64,000 bases of DNA from Geobacter sp. AOG2 (GTDB taxonomy: Bacteria > Desulfobacterota > Desulfuromonadia > Geobacterales > Pseudopelobacteraceae): positions 466,049 through 530,048 of the forward strand of contig NZ_BLJA01000001.1 in assembly GCF_019972295.1 (NCBI RefSeq). Reading direction: 5' to 3'. Every line of letters starts with the position of its first letter. Position 1 is the first letter of the stretch. Below are positions 54,856-62,878 of this stretch, piece by piece. Under the pieces are notes generated by a model. That model was not told the DNA's origin, did not search any database, and saw nothing but the letters and a program-made list of their open reading frames with translations. The position numbers were made by a program, and so were the translations under genes.

Positions 54856-55013
54856 CGTGTGCCCTCACGGCAGTGGTGCATATACCCCACCTCTTTTTGC
54901 CCGCTGAGCGAAATCCCCCACATTTTTGTAATCGGAGCGGTCGATGCTGCGGCAATAAATGCCTTTATTAATATATTCGATATGTTGAGGTGCGATAAAA
55001 ATCATTATTTTAC

Positions 55014-55030
55014 TGGCATCCGACTTGCTT
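55014..55030 (+). promoter_or_regulatory. Sigma-54-type promoter of the tetrahaem cytochrome
   Basis: TGGCATCCGACTTGCTT matches the -24/-12 consensus (TGGCAY, five nt, TTGCTT; GG-N10-GC spacing exact). Initiation would be near 55041, leaving a 140-nt leader. The preceding terminator marks a separate transcription unit. Confidence 0.72.
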
Positions 55031-55040
55031 TATCACCGTG

Positions 55041-55115
55041 TCATCTGCACGCAACAAGGAGTTTGCAGGGAAACGGTTGCTTTGGGGGAAGCTGCCGTTT
55101 TCGGTAAGGTGCAGG
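55041..55115 (+). other. Structured 5' leader of the tetrahaem cytochrome mRNA
   Basis: The predicted leader begins with an outer stem CTGCAC/GTGCAG (55045-55050 with 55109-55114). It encloses a hairpin AACGG...CCGTT (55072-55099) with an inner GCTT/AAGC. It does not match the GEMM cyclic di-GMP riboswitch consensus as I know it. It could stabilise the mRNA or be an unrecognised regulatory RNA. Confidence 0.35.
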
Positions 55116-55182
55116 ATCCACAGAGAAAGAGAGCCACGGAGCGTACCCAAAAAATTACCTATTTCAGGAGGAAATAGTACCC

Positions 55183-55992
55183 ATGAAAAAACAGATCATT
55201 ACCCTTGTCGCCCTCGCCGGTATCGTTGCGGGCGCCACCCTGGCCTATGGAGCCGCCGGCTCCCAAGGCGGCGGCATTGTCGGCTCCAAGCATGACATGA
55301 ACGTGTTCCTTACCAACAACGGCGGCGTAAAAGATACCGACCAGCGTGTCTGCGCATACTGCCACACCCCGCACCACTCGGCCGACCCGACCCAGACCTC
55401 AACGGTAACGGTTACCGATCCGGGCACCGGTACCACGACCGACATTACGTACAACGTCTACGTGCCCCTTTGGAGCCGTGCCGTTCTCAGCACCCAGTTC
55501 GACCAGTATGTCAGCGCCACCTTCAATCCCGCAGCGGACGGCAAATTCTACGACAACATGGCAGGCCCCTCGCGCCTTTGCATGAGCTGCCATGACGGCA
55601 ACACCGCCGTTGACTCCTACTATGGGAAAACCGGCACGGTCTCGAACCTGGGCGACGACCAGATGAATTACTTCGGTTCAGGGCACTTCGCCATCGGCCA
55701 ATCGTATGGGCTTTCCAATGACCATCCGGTCGGATTCGTGTATGCCGACATGCAGGGGGATAGCAGGTATGAGTTGAAAACAGCCGATTCTTCCATAGGG
55801 GTCAAGAAGATCTCCGATGTCCTCACGAACATCGACGGAGTTGGCGCCGTCATGACCTGCGCCTCATGCCACGACGTTCATAACGGCACGGCCGTTCAGA
55901 ACACTGCACCGGCTTCCGGCCGCGGTTACTTCCTGCTCGCGGACCAGAAGGACTCCGCGCTGTGCCTGTCATGCCATGATAAGAACAAATAA
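55183..55992 (+). CDS. Exported tetrahaem c-type cytochrome
   Basis: The 269-residue protein has a signal peptide (VAGATLAYGAAG) and four CxxCH motifs: CAYCHTPH, CMSCHDG, CASCHDVH, CLSCHDKN. The N-terminal GSKHDMNVF and PLWSRA are shared with the 551-residue cytochrome at 61247, so the two are related. No lipobox is present, so it is periplasmic, surface-exposed or secreted. Four haems in a short extended protein recall the filament-forming tetrahaem type of Geobacter (OmcE), but similarity beyond haem number was not established. AGGAGG lies 11 nt before the ATG. It has its own sigma-54-type promoter, structured leader and terminator, suggesting high regulated expression. Confidence 0.92.
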   Translation: MKKQIITLVALAGIVAGATLAYGAAGSQGGGIVGSKHDMNVFLTNNGGVKDTDQRVCAYCHTPHHSADPTQTSTVTVTDPGTGTTTDITYNVYVPLWSRAVLSTQFDQYVSATFNPAADGKFYDNMAGPSRLCMSCHDGNTAVDSYYGKTGTVSNLGDDQMNYFGSGHFAIGQSYGLSNDHPVGFVYADMQGDSRYELKTADSSIGVKKISDVLTNIDGVGAVMTCASCHDVHNGTAVQNTAPASGRGYFLLADQKDSALCLSCHDKNK

Positions 55993-56025
55993 TTGAGCAC
56001 GTGCCTGTCGTGTACAGCTCTCAAA

Positions 56026-56052
56026 GGGCTGCCGGGCTCCGGCGGCCCTTTT
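56026..56052 (+). terminator. Terminator or attenuator after the tetrahaem cytochrome
   Basis: GGGCTGCCGG, loop GCT, CCGGCGGCCC (one G-U pair), then TTTT. The following NHL gene starts 112 nt later with no obvious promoter, so partial read-through would give a high-to-low expression step. Confidence 0.75.
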
Positions 56053-56163
56053 CTTGCCGCTATTTTATCCATGTATGCATATAAATTTATATTAAAGCGC
56101 CGCCACTGGGCGGGTTTTTCGGCGCGGCATGTGGCTGCCGTCCGAAAAAACAAGGGGGAAGGC

Positions 56164-57411
56164 ATGAGCAAAAAGGATGCAAATCAGGAACGGATGTGGA
56201 GGGCGGGTATGAAGTGGATTGCCTTGGCGCTTCTGACCATAAGCTTGACGGCCTGCGCCGGTCGATCCGGTATGAAACGGGTATTCTGGCCCGCTCCCCC
56301 CGACCTGCCGCGCGTTCAGTTTCTCAAGGCCATCAAGGACTCGACCGACGTCGTGGAGAGCAAGGCGCTGTCGCTTCTGGCTCTCAACGGCAGCAACAGC
56401 GACGATTTCATCCCATTGGTCAAACCCTATGGGGTCGCGGTGGGCAACGGCAAGGTCTATGTCTGCGACACCGTCCAGGCGGACGTCCTGATCATTGACC
56501 TCCCCAATAAAAAAATGACCCGCCTGCCGGGCAACGTCAATGCCGGACGGCTGAAAAAACCGGTAAACGTGGCGGTCGACGAGCAAGGCAACATCTATGT
56601 CGCCGATACCTCCCGGCTGGAAGTGCTGCAGTACGACCCCGAGGGCTCCTTTCTGCGCAGCTTCGGCCGGGGCAAGGATATGAAACCGGTTGCCGTGGGG
56701 GTTGAGGGGAACTTCGTCTACATCCTGGATCAGGCCAGCAGCCAGGTTCACCTTTTCGACCGGATCACCGGCGATTACCAGAAATCCATCGGCCGTGACG
56801 AAGACCCCAGAAAAGGCCTGTCCGGCCCCACCAACATGGCGACCGACGGCAAGGGGGTCCTGTATGTCTCCAACTTCGGCACCGGCCGGGTCATCAAGCT
56901 GGACCGGGACGGCAACTTCCTGATGGGTTATGGCCGTCTGGGCGTCAATTTCGGAGAATTCGGCCGCCCCCGCGGGGTTGCCGTGGATAAGGACGGCCTT
57001 GTCTACGTGGTAGATGCCGCCGCTCAACAGGTGCAGATATTCGACCCGCAGATGCGGCTGCTGATGTTCTTCGGCGCGCCGGGCACGCCGGGCTCGCTCA
57101 ACATCCCCGCCGGCATTGCCGTCACCAGCGACAATCTCGGCTATTACCAGAAGCTGGCCGCTCCGGATTTTATCCTCGATAAGGTGCTTTTCGTGGTGAG
57201 CCAGGTCGGCGATCACATGATCAATGTCTACGGCCTCGGCAAAAAACAGGGGCTCGATTACGACGCCGAGTACAGGAAGGCGCTTGCCGACCAGGAAAAG
57301 CGGGCGGCAGAGGCTGCGGAAAAGGCCCGAAAGGCCCAGGAGGGGAAAGACAAAGCCACCGGCCAACCGGCGATTGGCGAGGGCAGCGCCGACGTCCCGC
57401 CGGCACAGTAG
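56164..57411 (+). CDS. NHL-repeat beta-propeller lipoprotein 1
   Basis: The 415-residue protein has a lipoprotein signal ending SLTAC (lipobox LTAC). This is followed by six-bladed propeller NHL repeats: PYGVAVGNGKVYVCDT, PVNVAVDEQGNIYVADTSRL, PTNMATDGKGVLYVSNFGTG, PRGVAVDKDGLVYVVDAAAQ and related blades. The charged C-terminal tail (KRAAEAAEKARKAQEGKD) is coiled-coil-like. The frame is open from 55993, but the ATG at 56164 with a GGGGGAAGG site gives the lipoprotein N-terminus. NHL proteins commonly accompany Geobacter cytochrome clusters. Probable role: outer-membrane scaffold for the neighbouring cytochromes. Confidence 0.85.
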   Translation: MSKKDANQERMWRAGMKWIALALLTISLTACAGRSGMKRVFWPAPPDLPRVQFLKAIKDSTDVVESKALSLLALNGSNSDDFIPLVKPYGVAVGNGKVYVCDTVQADVLIIDLPNKKMTRLPGNVNAGRLKKPVNVAVDEQGNIYVADTSRLEVLQYDPEGSFLRSFGRGKDMKPVAVGVEGNFVYILDQASSQVHLFDRITGDYQKSIGRDEDPRKGLSGPTNMATDGKGVLYVSNFGTGRVIKLDRDGNFLMGYGRLGVNFGEFGRPRGVAVDKDGLVYVVDAAAQQVQIFDPQMRLLMFFGAPGTPGSLNIPAGIAVTSDNLGYYQKLAAPDFILDKVLFVVSQVGDHMINVYGLGKKQGLDYDAEYRKALADQEKRAAEAAEKARKAQEGKDKATGQPAIGEGSADVPPAQ

Positions 57412-57429
57412 AAGCGAGGCCATTCTCCC

Positions 57430-58044
57430 GTGGAAAACACGCATATGCGCCTGCGCCGCGCCCTTTGTTGCGCCTTGTCGGCCGGCCTGATCTGGTCGGT
57501 CACGGGTTGCGACCCCCTTACCCGGCACAAGGCCCTGACCTCCATCCTCGACGGATACCCGACCCTCCCGCCTGTCGAGGAACTCTGCAAGGAACATGTG
57601 GAACGGGTCAAGGCCGCCGCCCTGAAAGACCAGGCAAACGCCGCTCCGGCACTTTCGGCGGCGGTCAGGGGGTCCGAGCACAGCCCCTACAAGGAGAAGC
57701 GCTGCAACGATTGCCACAAGGCGGACAAGGGGGGCGCGAGCGGCGGCGAAGAGGGACTGTTGGTCACGTCGCGGGAAAATCTCTGCTTCACGTGCCACAA
57801 GGACCTCCTGACCAAGCCGTTCCAGCACGGTCCCGCGGCGGTGGGCGATTGTCTGGCCTGCCACCTCCCCCACACCTCTGCCTATCCGTCGTTGCTTACC
57901 ACGAATAAAGCGGCTCTCTGTGCCAAGTGTCACACCGAGCGCCGCAAAGCCGCCCGCATGCACGACCTGTTCGCTGAAAAGGGTATAGCCTGCGACAACT
58001 GTCACGATCCCCATGCCGGGGATTCGGCCTATTTTCTGAAGTAG
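57430..58044 (+). CDS. Pentahaem cytochrome c lipoprotein
   Basis: The 204-residue protein has a lipoprotein signal with lipobox VTGC at about residues 24-27. After a ~65-residue spacer come five CxxCH motifs: CNDCHK, CFTCHK, CLACHLPH, CAKCHT, CDNCHDPH. It is probably attached to the outer membrane beside the barrel encoded next. The start is given as GTG 57430; ATG 57445 is equally possible and keeps the signal. It lies 19 nt after the NHL gene and 38 nt before the barrel gene, within one apparent operon. Confidence 0.88.
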   Translation: MENTHMRLRRALCCALSAGLIWSVTGCDPLTRHKALTSILDGYPTLPPVEELCKEHVERVKAAALKDQANAAPALSAAVRGSEHSPYKEKRCNDCHKADKGGASGGEEGLLVTSRENLCFTCHKDLLTKPFQHGPAAVGDCLACHLPHTSAYPSLLTTNKAALCAKCHTERRKAARMHDLFAEKGIACDNCHDPHAGDSAYFLK

Positions 58045-58081
58045 TTCTCGCGATGGGGAGCACTGTCGGAGTTAACGGTTT

Positions 58082-60103
58082 ATGAGTCCCGTCCTGATGA
58101 TCTGCAGGAACGCATCCGTCACCGTGCGGGACGCAGTCCGGTTTCTTTCGTATGGTCTTGCCGGGTTCGGCGCGGCCTTGACACTGTTCCCCGCATCTGC
58201 CGAAGCGGCCCGCTTCACCCTGCTCGGTCTGAGCGACCTGCGCCAGTCCGCGGGGCTCAGTTACAACTATAACGATAGCCTGAGCAAGGCCGGTACCACG
58301 AAAAACAGCTCGACCAATAATGACTTCAGCGAATCCTACACCATCGGCGGCGGGTATTCGATCCTGCACCCCCGCCTGCTCCGCGGCGAGGCCACCATAA
58401 CCCTCAGCGCCAATCAGATGCTGGTCAACAATACCACGGAAGGCGGCTCTACGGGTAACAACACGCACGTATCCTACAACGTCAACGGAATCATCCTCGA
58501 CCGCATGAACTATCCTTTCAATTTTTCAGCCAGTTCATCCAACGCAACAATCCGGCCGCCCTTCAGCCGGGCCTATACACTCGACACGGAGGGGCAGAGC
58601 GTTTCCTTCGGCATCCCGAACAAACATCTGCCGGTCACGTTAACCTACGACCGGAGTTCTTCGACAACCCACGGCCTTGCCGACGACATCGACCGCTCTT
58701 CCCAGACGGCATCCGTTTTGTTTCTCCACAGAACCAAAGAACTGAGCAGGACAAGACTTTTCCTGGCCCAGTCTTTTGATCGCCAGACCCTGCTCGGGAC
58801 CGGCACAACCGACAACCGTAACGATTGCAACCTCGACGCGGCCAATACCCTCTCCTGGAAAAATGTTCAAGGCTTGCACCGCCAGATCGATTCAAAGTTC
58901 GTTTACCATGAACGGAGCGGCAATTATCCGGGTTTGCAGACCTATTTCGGGTCATTCCTCAACTGGCAGATCGGGAAGGCGTTGGACAGCAATCTCTCCT
59001 ATACCAGGAACCGCAACGTGGACGAGAACCGGGCCAATAATCAGGAGAGCATCTCCGGGTCGCTCTCGCAAAAGTATCTCAAATGCCTGCTGACCAATGT
59101 GGGAGGGTCTCTCGCGCAAGGGAGCTATAACGACGGGTCGGACCGCAATGCCTCGTGGAATGCGAACATCGTCTATACGAACGAACTCGCCAGGGATGGC
59201 TCGATCAGGCTCAATTACGGTTATCAGTATACGATTCAGGAGCGCAAGCGCACGGACGTGAGCTTGACGGAGGTGGAGAAGGTTCCGCTCGGTTCCCTGT
59301 TTCCCCAATTCGTCGACTTGACGGCGAACAATATCGACAGCGGCACGGTCGCCATCTTCAAGGACGCCGGGAGAACGCTCCCCTTCAGCGACTTCAGCGT
59401 CGTGTTGTCCGGGTTCCAGACCAGGCTCCTGATCAATTCCGACCCGGGGGTCCCGATCATTTATATCAGTTACTCCTATCGTCAGAGCCCGAACATCACC
59501 TTTTCCACTTCCGGTCATACCGTCGGCGGGAGAGTTGGCCTGTTCGGGAGAAAATTCCTCCTGCACGCCAACTACAGCCACAGCGACAGCCGGATTCTCA
59601 GCGGAACCGACCCCAGCACAACGATCGGGGCGAACACCCATCTCGCCGCCGGTATCGAGAGCCTGCTCGCTCCCCATACGGTATCGCTCGAATATTCGCT
59701 CAACAAGAGCGTGTACCAGAACCTCCAGCATATCGAGGCGCTCTGGACGCACACCCTGTCCGGGGGCAAGGCTTCGCTTCTCACCAAGGCGAACGAGCGT
59801 TATTCGTGGTACGAAAACACCGCCGCAGGCGCATCAAACTCGCAGGGATGGGACAACACCTTTCTTTTGTCCACCGCCTACAGCCGCTTGATCGCGCAGA
59901 ATTTCAAGGGCAAGGCGACCTTGGGCTACTACAATCTGTTCACGGCTTCCGCCACCAGTAACAGGTTCAGTATCGAACTCGGCCTGGAAGGCAACTTCGG
60001 CCGAACGGTCGTCACGCTTGATTCCTCGGCGAACTGGGGGGTCTCGTCATCCGGCTACAGCCGAAGCCAGTCCGTTACCCTGAATGTACGGAGGATATTC
60101 TGA
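58082..60103 (+). CDS. Outer-membrane beta-barrel of the cytochrome cluster
   Basis: The 673-residue protein has a signal peptide (FPASAEAARF) and then continuous amphipathic beta strands (SAGLSYNYNDSLSKAG, NTHVSYNVNGIILDRMN, FSVVLSGFQTRLLINSDPG, RVGLFGRKFLLHANYSHSDS). It ends SVTLNVRRIF with the terminal Phe of outer-membrane proteins. The size suggests 20 or more strands, in the range of porins that sheath cytochromes (MtrB, OmbB, ExtD). No sequence match to those was recognised, and there is no N-terminal CXXC as in MtrB. It sits between a pentahaem lipoprotein and an NHL lipoprotein (1-nt overlap with the latter). A porin-cytochrome conduit role is inference from context. Confidence 0.8.
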   Translation: MSPVLMICRNASVTVRDAVRFLSYGLAGFGAALTLFPASAEAARFTLLGLSDLRQSAGLSYNYNDSLSKAGTTKNSSTNNDFSESYTIGGGYSILHPRLLRGEATITLSANQMLVNNTTEGGSTGNNTHVSYNVNGIILDRMNYPFNFSASSSNATIRPPFSRAYTLDTEGQSVSFGIPNKHLPVTLTYDRSSSTTHGLADDIDRSSQTASVLFLHRTKELSRTRLFLAQSFDRQTLLGTGTTDNRNDCNLDAANTLSWKNVQGLHRQIDSKFVYHERSGNYPGLQTYFGSFLNWQIGKALDSNLSYTRNRNVDENRANNQESISGSLSQKYLKCLLTNVGGSLAQGSYNDGSDRNASWNANIVYTNELARDGSIRLNYGYQYTIQERKRTDVSLTEVEKVPLGSLFPQFVDLTANNIDSGTVAIFKDAGRTLPFSDFSVVLSGFQTRLLINSDPGVPIIYISYSYRQSPNITFSTSGHTVGGRVGLFGRKFLLHANYSHSDSRILSGTDPSTTIGANTHLAAGIESLLAPHTVSLEYSLNKSVYQNLQHIEALWTHTLSGGKASLLTKANERYSWYENTAAGASNSQGWDNTFLLSTAYSRLIAQNFKGKATLGYYNLFTASATSNRFSIELGLEGNFGRTVVTLDSSANWGVSSSGYSRSQSVTLNVRRIF

Positions 60104-61188
60104 TGAAACGCACCGCGACCCACGCAGGAAGGGAACGATTGCCGCGGGGGACCGCACTTGCCGTGGCATGGCTCCTGGCGTTCGCCCTCGTGGCGGGGAC
60201 GGTGGGGTGTGCCGCCGTCTCCGGGCCGAACACGGCAACCACGCTCGACAAGATCGTCTGGCCGCCTCCCCCCATGCCGCCCCGCGTCGTCTGGGTCCAG
60301 TCCCTTGCTACCGCCGATGACGCCGGGATCCGCAAAGGCTTCTGGAGCAGGTTGTGGGGCGCCGTCTTCGGTGAGGAGGTGATACGCATTACCCGTCCCT
60401 ACGGCCTTCACGTGGATGACAAGAACCGGATACTCATCGCCGATGCGGGCGGCAGGGCCATCCATGTCATCGACCGGGCTTCAGGACGGTACGAACTGGT
60501 CAGGGGACAGGAGGGAAACCGGTTTTCATCGCCTATCGGCATCGCGGAGGATGCCGGCGAAATGGTCTACGTGAGCGACTCGGCGGCGGGGAAAATCTAT
60601 CGGTTCAATCTTGACGACCTCCGGGTTGAACCGTTCATTACCCACGGTTTGCAGCGGCCTACCGGCATCGTCTACAACCCGCGCAACAACCTGCTGTACG
60701 TAAGCGATACCCTGGCGGGGCAGATCGCGGCCTTCACCATCAAAGGAGCGGAGGCCTTTCGTTTCGGCATGCCCGGCGAAAATCCGGGCCAGTTCAACCG
60801 TCCCACCGACCTGACGGTCGATGGCCAGGGGCGTATTTTCGTGACCGACGCCCTTAATGGCCGGGTGCAGATCTTTTCTGCGGATGGCGCCTACCTGAAA
60901 GGCTTCGGCAAACTGGGCAACGCATCGGGGCTCTTTGCCAAACCCAAGGGGATCGGCATCGACAGTGACGGGCACATGCATATCTGCGATGCGCTCTTCG
61001 ATACGGTTCAGATATTTGATGAAGATGGGCAGTTCCTGCTCAGCTACGGCAACAGAGGCGGCGGCAAAGGCGAACTCTGGATGCCGTCGGGGCTTTACAT
61101 CGATCGCAACGACTTCATCTACGTAGCCGATACCTACAACAACAGGCTCCAGGTGTTCCGGTACATCCGGGAACCACGGGGAAATTAG
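60103..61188 (+). CDS. NHL-repeat beta-propeller lipoprotein 2
   Basis: The 361-residue protein has a lipoprotein signal (lipobox TVGC at about residues 33-36) and about six NHL blades: PYGLHVDDKNRILIADAGG, PIGIAEDAGEMVYVSDSAAG, PTGIVYNPRNNLLYVSDT, PTDLTVDGQGRIFVTDALNG, PKGIGIDSDGHMHICDALF, PSGLYIDRNDFIYVADTYN. It shares the WPAPPDLPR/WPPPPMPPR segment after the lipid anchor with NHL protein 1, so the two are paralogues. The start codon overlaps the barrel stop (TGATG). It probably caps or scaffolds the same outer-membrane complex. Confidence 0.88.
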   Translation: MKRTATHAGRERLPRGTALAVAWLLAFALVAGTVGCAAVSGPNTATTLDKIVWPPPPMPPRVVWVQSLATADDAGIRKGFWSRLWGAVFGEEVIRITRPYGLHVDDKNRILIADAGGRAIHVIDRASGRYELVRGQEGNRFSSPIGIAEDAGEMVYVSDSAAGKIYRFNLDDLRVEPFITHGLQRPTGIVYNPRNNLLYVSDTLAGQIAAFTIKGAEAFRFGMPGENPGQFNRPTDLTVDGQGRIFVTDALNGRVQIFSADGAYLKGFGKLGNASGLFAKPKGIGIDSDGHMHICDALFDTVQIFDEDGQFLLSYGNRGGGKGELWMPSGLYIDRNDFIYVADTYNNRLQVFRYIREPRGN

Positions 61189-61246
61189 GCTCGAAGGCGG
61201 TATCCTGACCAGGTGCAGGGCTTTGTCCGGTAAGGGGGAAACAACG

Positions 61247-62878
61247 ATGCAGAAGATTTCGCAGCCGGCGACACTCGTAATAGCGGCTTTGGCCCTGGCG
61301 ATCATCGCTCCGGGCACGTCCGTGGCTACTGGAATACTGAACAGCAAACACAACCTGTCCATATCGGGGCCCGGCACCATCAAGGCCGTCAGCGAAGAGC
61401 GGGTCTGCGTTTTCTGTCACACGCCCCATCACGCGAACCCCTTGACACCGCTCTGGAGCCGCCCGACCAGCACCGCCATCTACGACCTCTACCAATCCTC
61501 GACCCTGGTGGCGAAACCGGGGCAGCCGAGCGGCTCCGCACGCCTCTGCCTCAGCTGTCACGACGGCACCATCGCCCTGGGGGCCTTTTACGGTTCGTCG
61601 GAAAGCATCCCGATGGCCGGGGGAATAACCTCCATGCCGACCGGCAACCCGACCAACCTGAAAACCGACCTGCGTGACGACCATCCCATATCCTTTGCCT
61701 TCACCAACGAGTTGGCCCTGCAGAACGGCCAGCTCAATCCGCCCGGTTCCCTTCCTCACGCGGTCCGGCTCGAAGAGGGGGGAATGCTTCAATGCACCGC
61801 CTGCCACAACCCCCATAGCGATACCTACGGCAAGTTCCTGGTTATGAATAACTCCGACTCGGCTCTGTGCAAGGCCTGCCACAGCATAACCGGATGGAAC
61901 GCCTCCATCCATGCCACCGCCGGTCAAGGGGCGGGCTGCACCCTCTGCCACGCCAGCCATAATGCCGGCAGAAACGAGCGGCTGCTCAAATTCGCCGACG
62001 AGGAGGCCAACTGTTATCAGTGCCATTCGGCAACCGGCGGGGCGGCGGATATAGCAACCGTAACCAACAAGTTCTACAATCATCCCGTGAGCGCGACCAC
62101 CGGCGTCCACGACCCCGGCGAAAATCCGCTGACCGCCTCGAAGCATGTGGAATGCGAAGACTGCCACAACCCCCACCAGGTGCAGACGGCGTCTGCGGCA
62201 GCCCCGGCCGTCTCCGGTTCCCTGGTAGGGGTCAAAGGGGTTTCGAGCAGCGGTGCGGTGCTCCCCACAGCCGCCACCAACGAGTTTGAGATCTGTTTTC
62301 GGTGCCATGCCGAGAATAGTTTTTACGCCACGCAGACCATCGTCAGGCAGATTCAGGAACTCAATACGCGTCTGGACTTCGATACCTCGAACCCCTCCTT
62401 TCACCCCGTGGTGGCCATCGGCAAGGGCGGCAACGTACCAAGCCTGCGCATCCAGTACAGCACCAGCAGTATGATCTACTGCTGCGACTGCCACGCCAAC
62501 GACGACAGCAGCCAACCCAAGGGGCCGCACGGTTCCAACTACAAGCATATCCTGGTTGCCCGTTATGAAACCGACATCTACCCGCTCGCCTACAGCGAGG
62601 CCAATTATGCCCTCTGCTTCCGCTGCCACGATCAGAATATTGTGCTTGATCCCGCCAAGTCCGCGTTTCCGGCCCACCAGCAACATGTGGTTACCCACCA
62701 GGTCCCCTGCTCGGTCTGCCATGACCCCCACGGCGTCCCGCAGGCCCGCGGCGCCACCGTGGCCGCCAACTCCCATCTGATCAATTTCGACCTCCGGTTT
62801 GTCACTTCGGGGACATACGATTCCTCCGCCCGGAGCTGTACGGTGAGTTGCCATGCAGCGAATCCCAAGTATTACTGA
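61247..62878 (+). CDS. Multihaem c-type cytochrome (12 potential haem sites)
   Basis: The 543-residue exported protein has a signal peptide (IIAPGTSVATG) and 11 CxxCH motifs: CVFCH, CLSCH, CTACH, CKACH, CTLCH, CYQCH, CEDCH, CFRCH, CCDCH, CFRCH and CSVCH. A final CX3CH (CTVSCH) lies eight residues from the end. Its first 120 residues resemble the tetrahaem cytochrome (SKHNLSI, VCVFCHTPHH, PLWSRP, RLCLSCHDG). There is no lipobox. The TTG at 61223 is rejected in favour of ATG 61247, which follows AGGGGG. It is the last gene of the operon starting at 56164 (59 nt after NHL 2). Likely the long electron wire of the complex or a secreted partner. Confidence 0.92.
   Translation: MQKISQPATLVIAALALAIIAPGTSVATGILNSKHNLSISGPGTIKAVSEERVCVFCHTPHHANPLTPLWSRPTSTAIYDLYQSSTLVAKPGQPSGSARLCLSCHDGTIALGAFYGSSESIPMAGGITSMPTGNPTNLKTDLRDDHPISFAFTNELALQNGQLNPPGSLPHAVRLEEGGMLQCTACHNPHSDTYGKFLVMNNSDSALCKACHSITGWNASIHATAGQGAGCTLCHASHNAGRNERLLKFADEEANCYQCHSATGGAADIATVTNKFYNHPVSATTGVHDPGENPLTASKHVECEDCHNPHQVQTASAAAPAVSGSLVGVKGVSSSGAVLPTAATNEFEICFRCHAENSFYATQTIVRQIQELNTRLDFDTSNPSFHPVVAIGKGGNVPSLRIQYSTSSMIYCCDCHANDDSSQPKGPHGSNYKHILVARYETDIYPLAYSEANYALCFRCHDQNIVLDPAKSAFPAHQQHVVTHQVPCSVCHDPHGVPQARGATVAANSHLINFDLRFVTSGTYDSSARSCTVSCHAANPKYY

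Noticed and set aside
56092-58014. 640-residue open frame antisense to NHL 1 and the pentahaem gene
   Set aside because: It crosses two real genes with signal peptides and haem motifs; no motif of its own.
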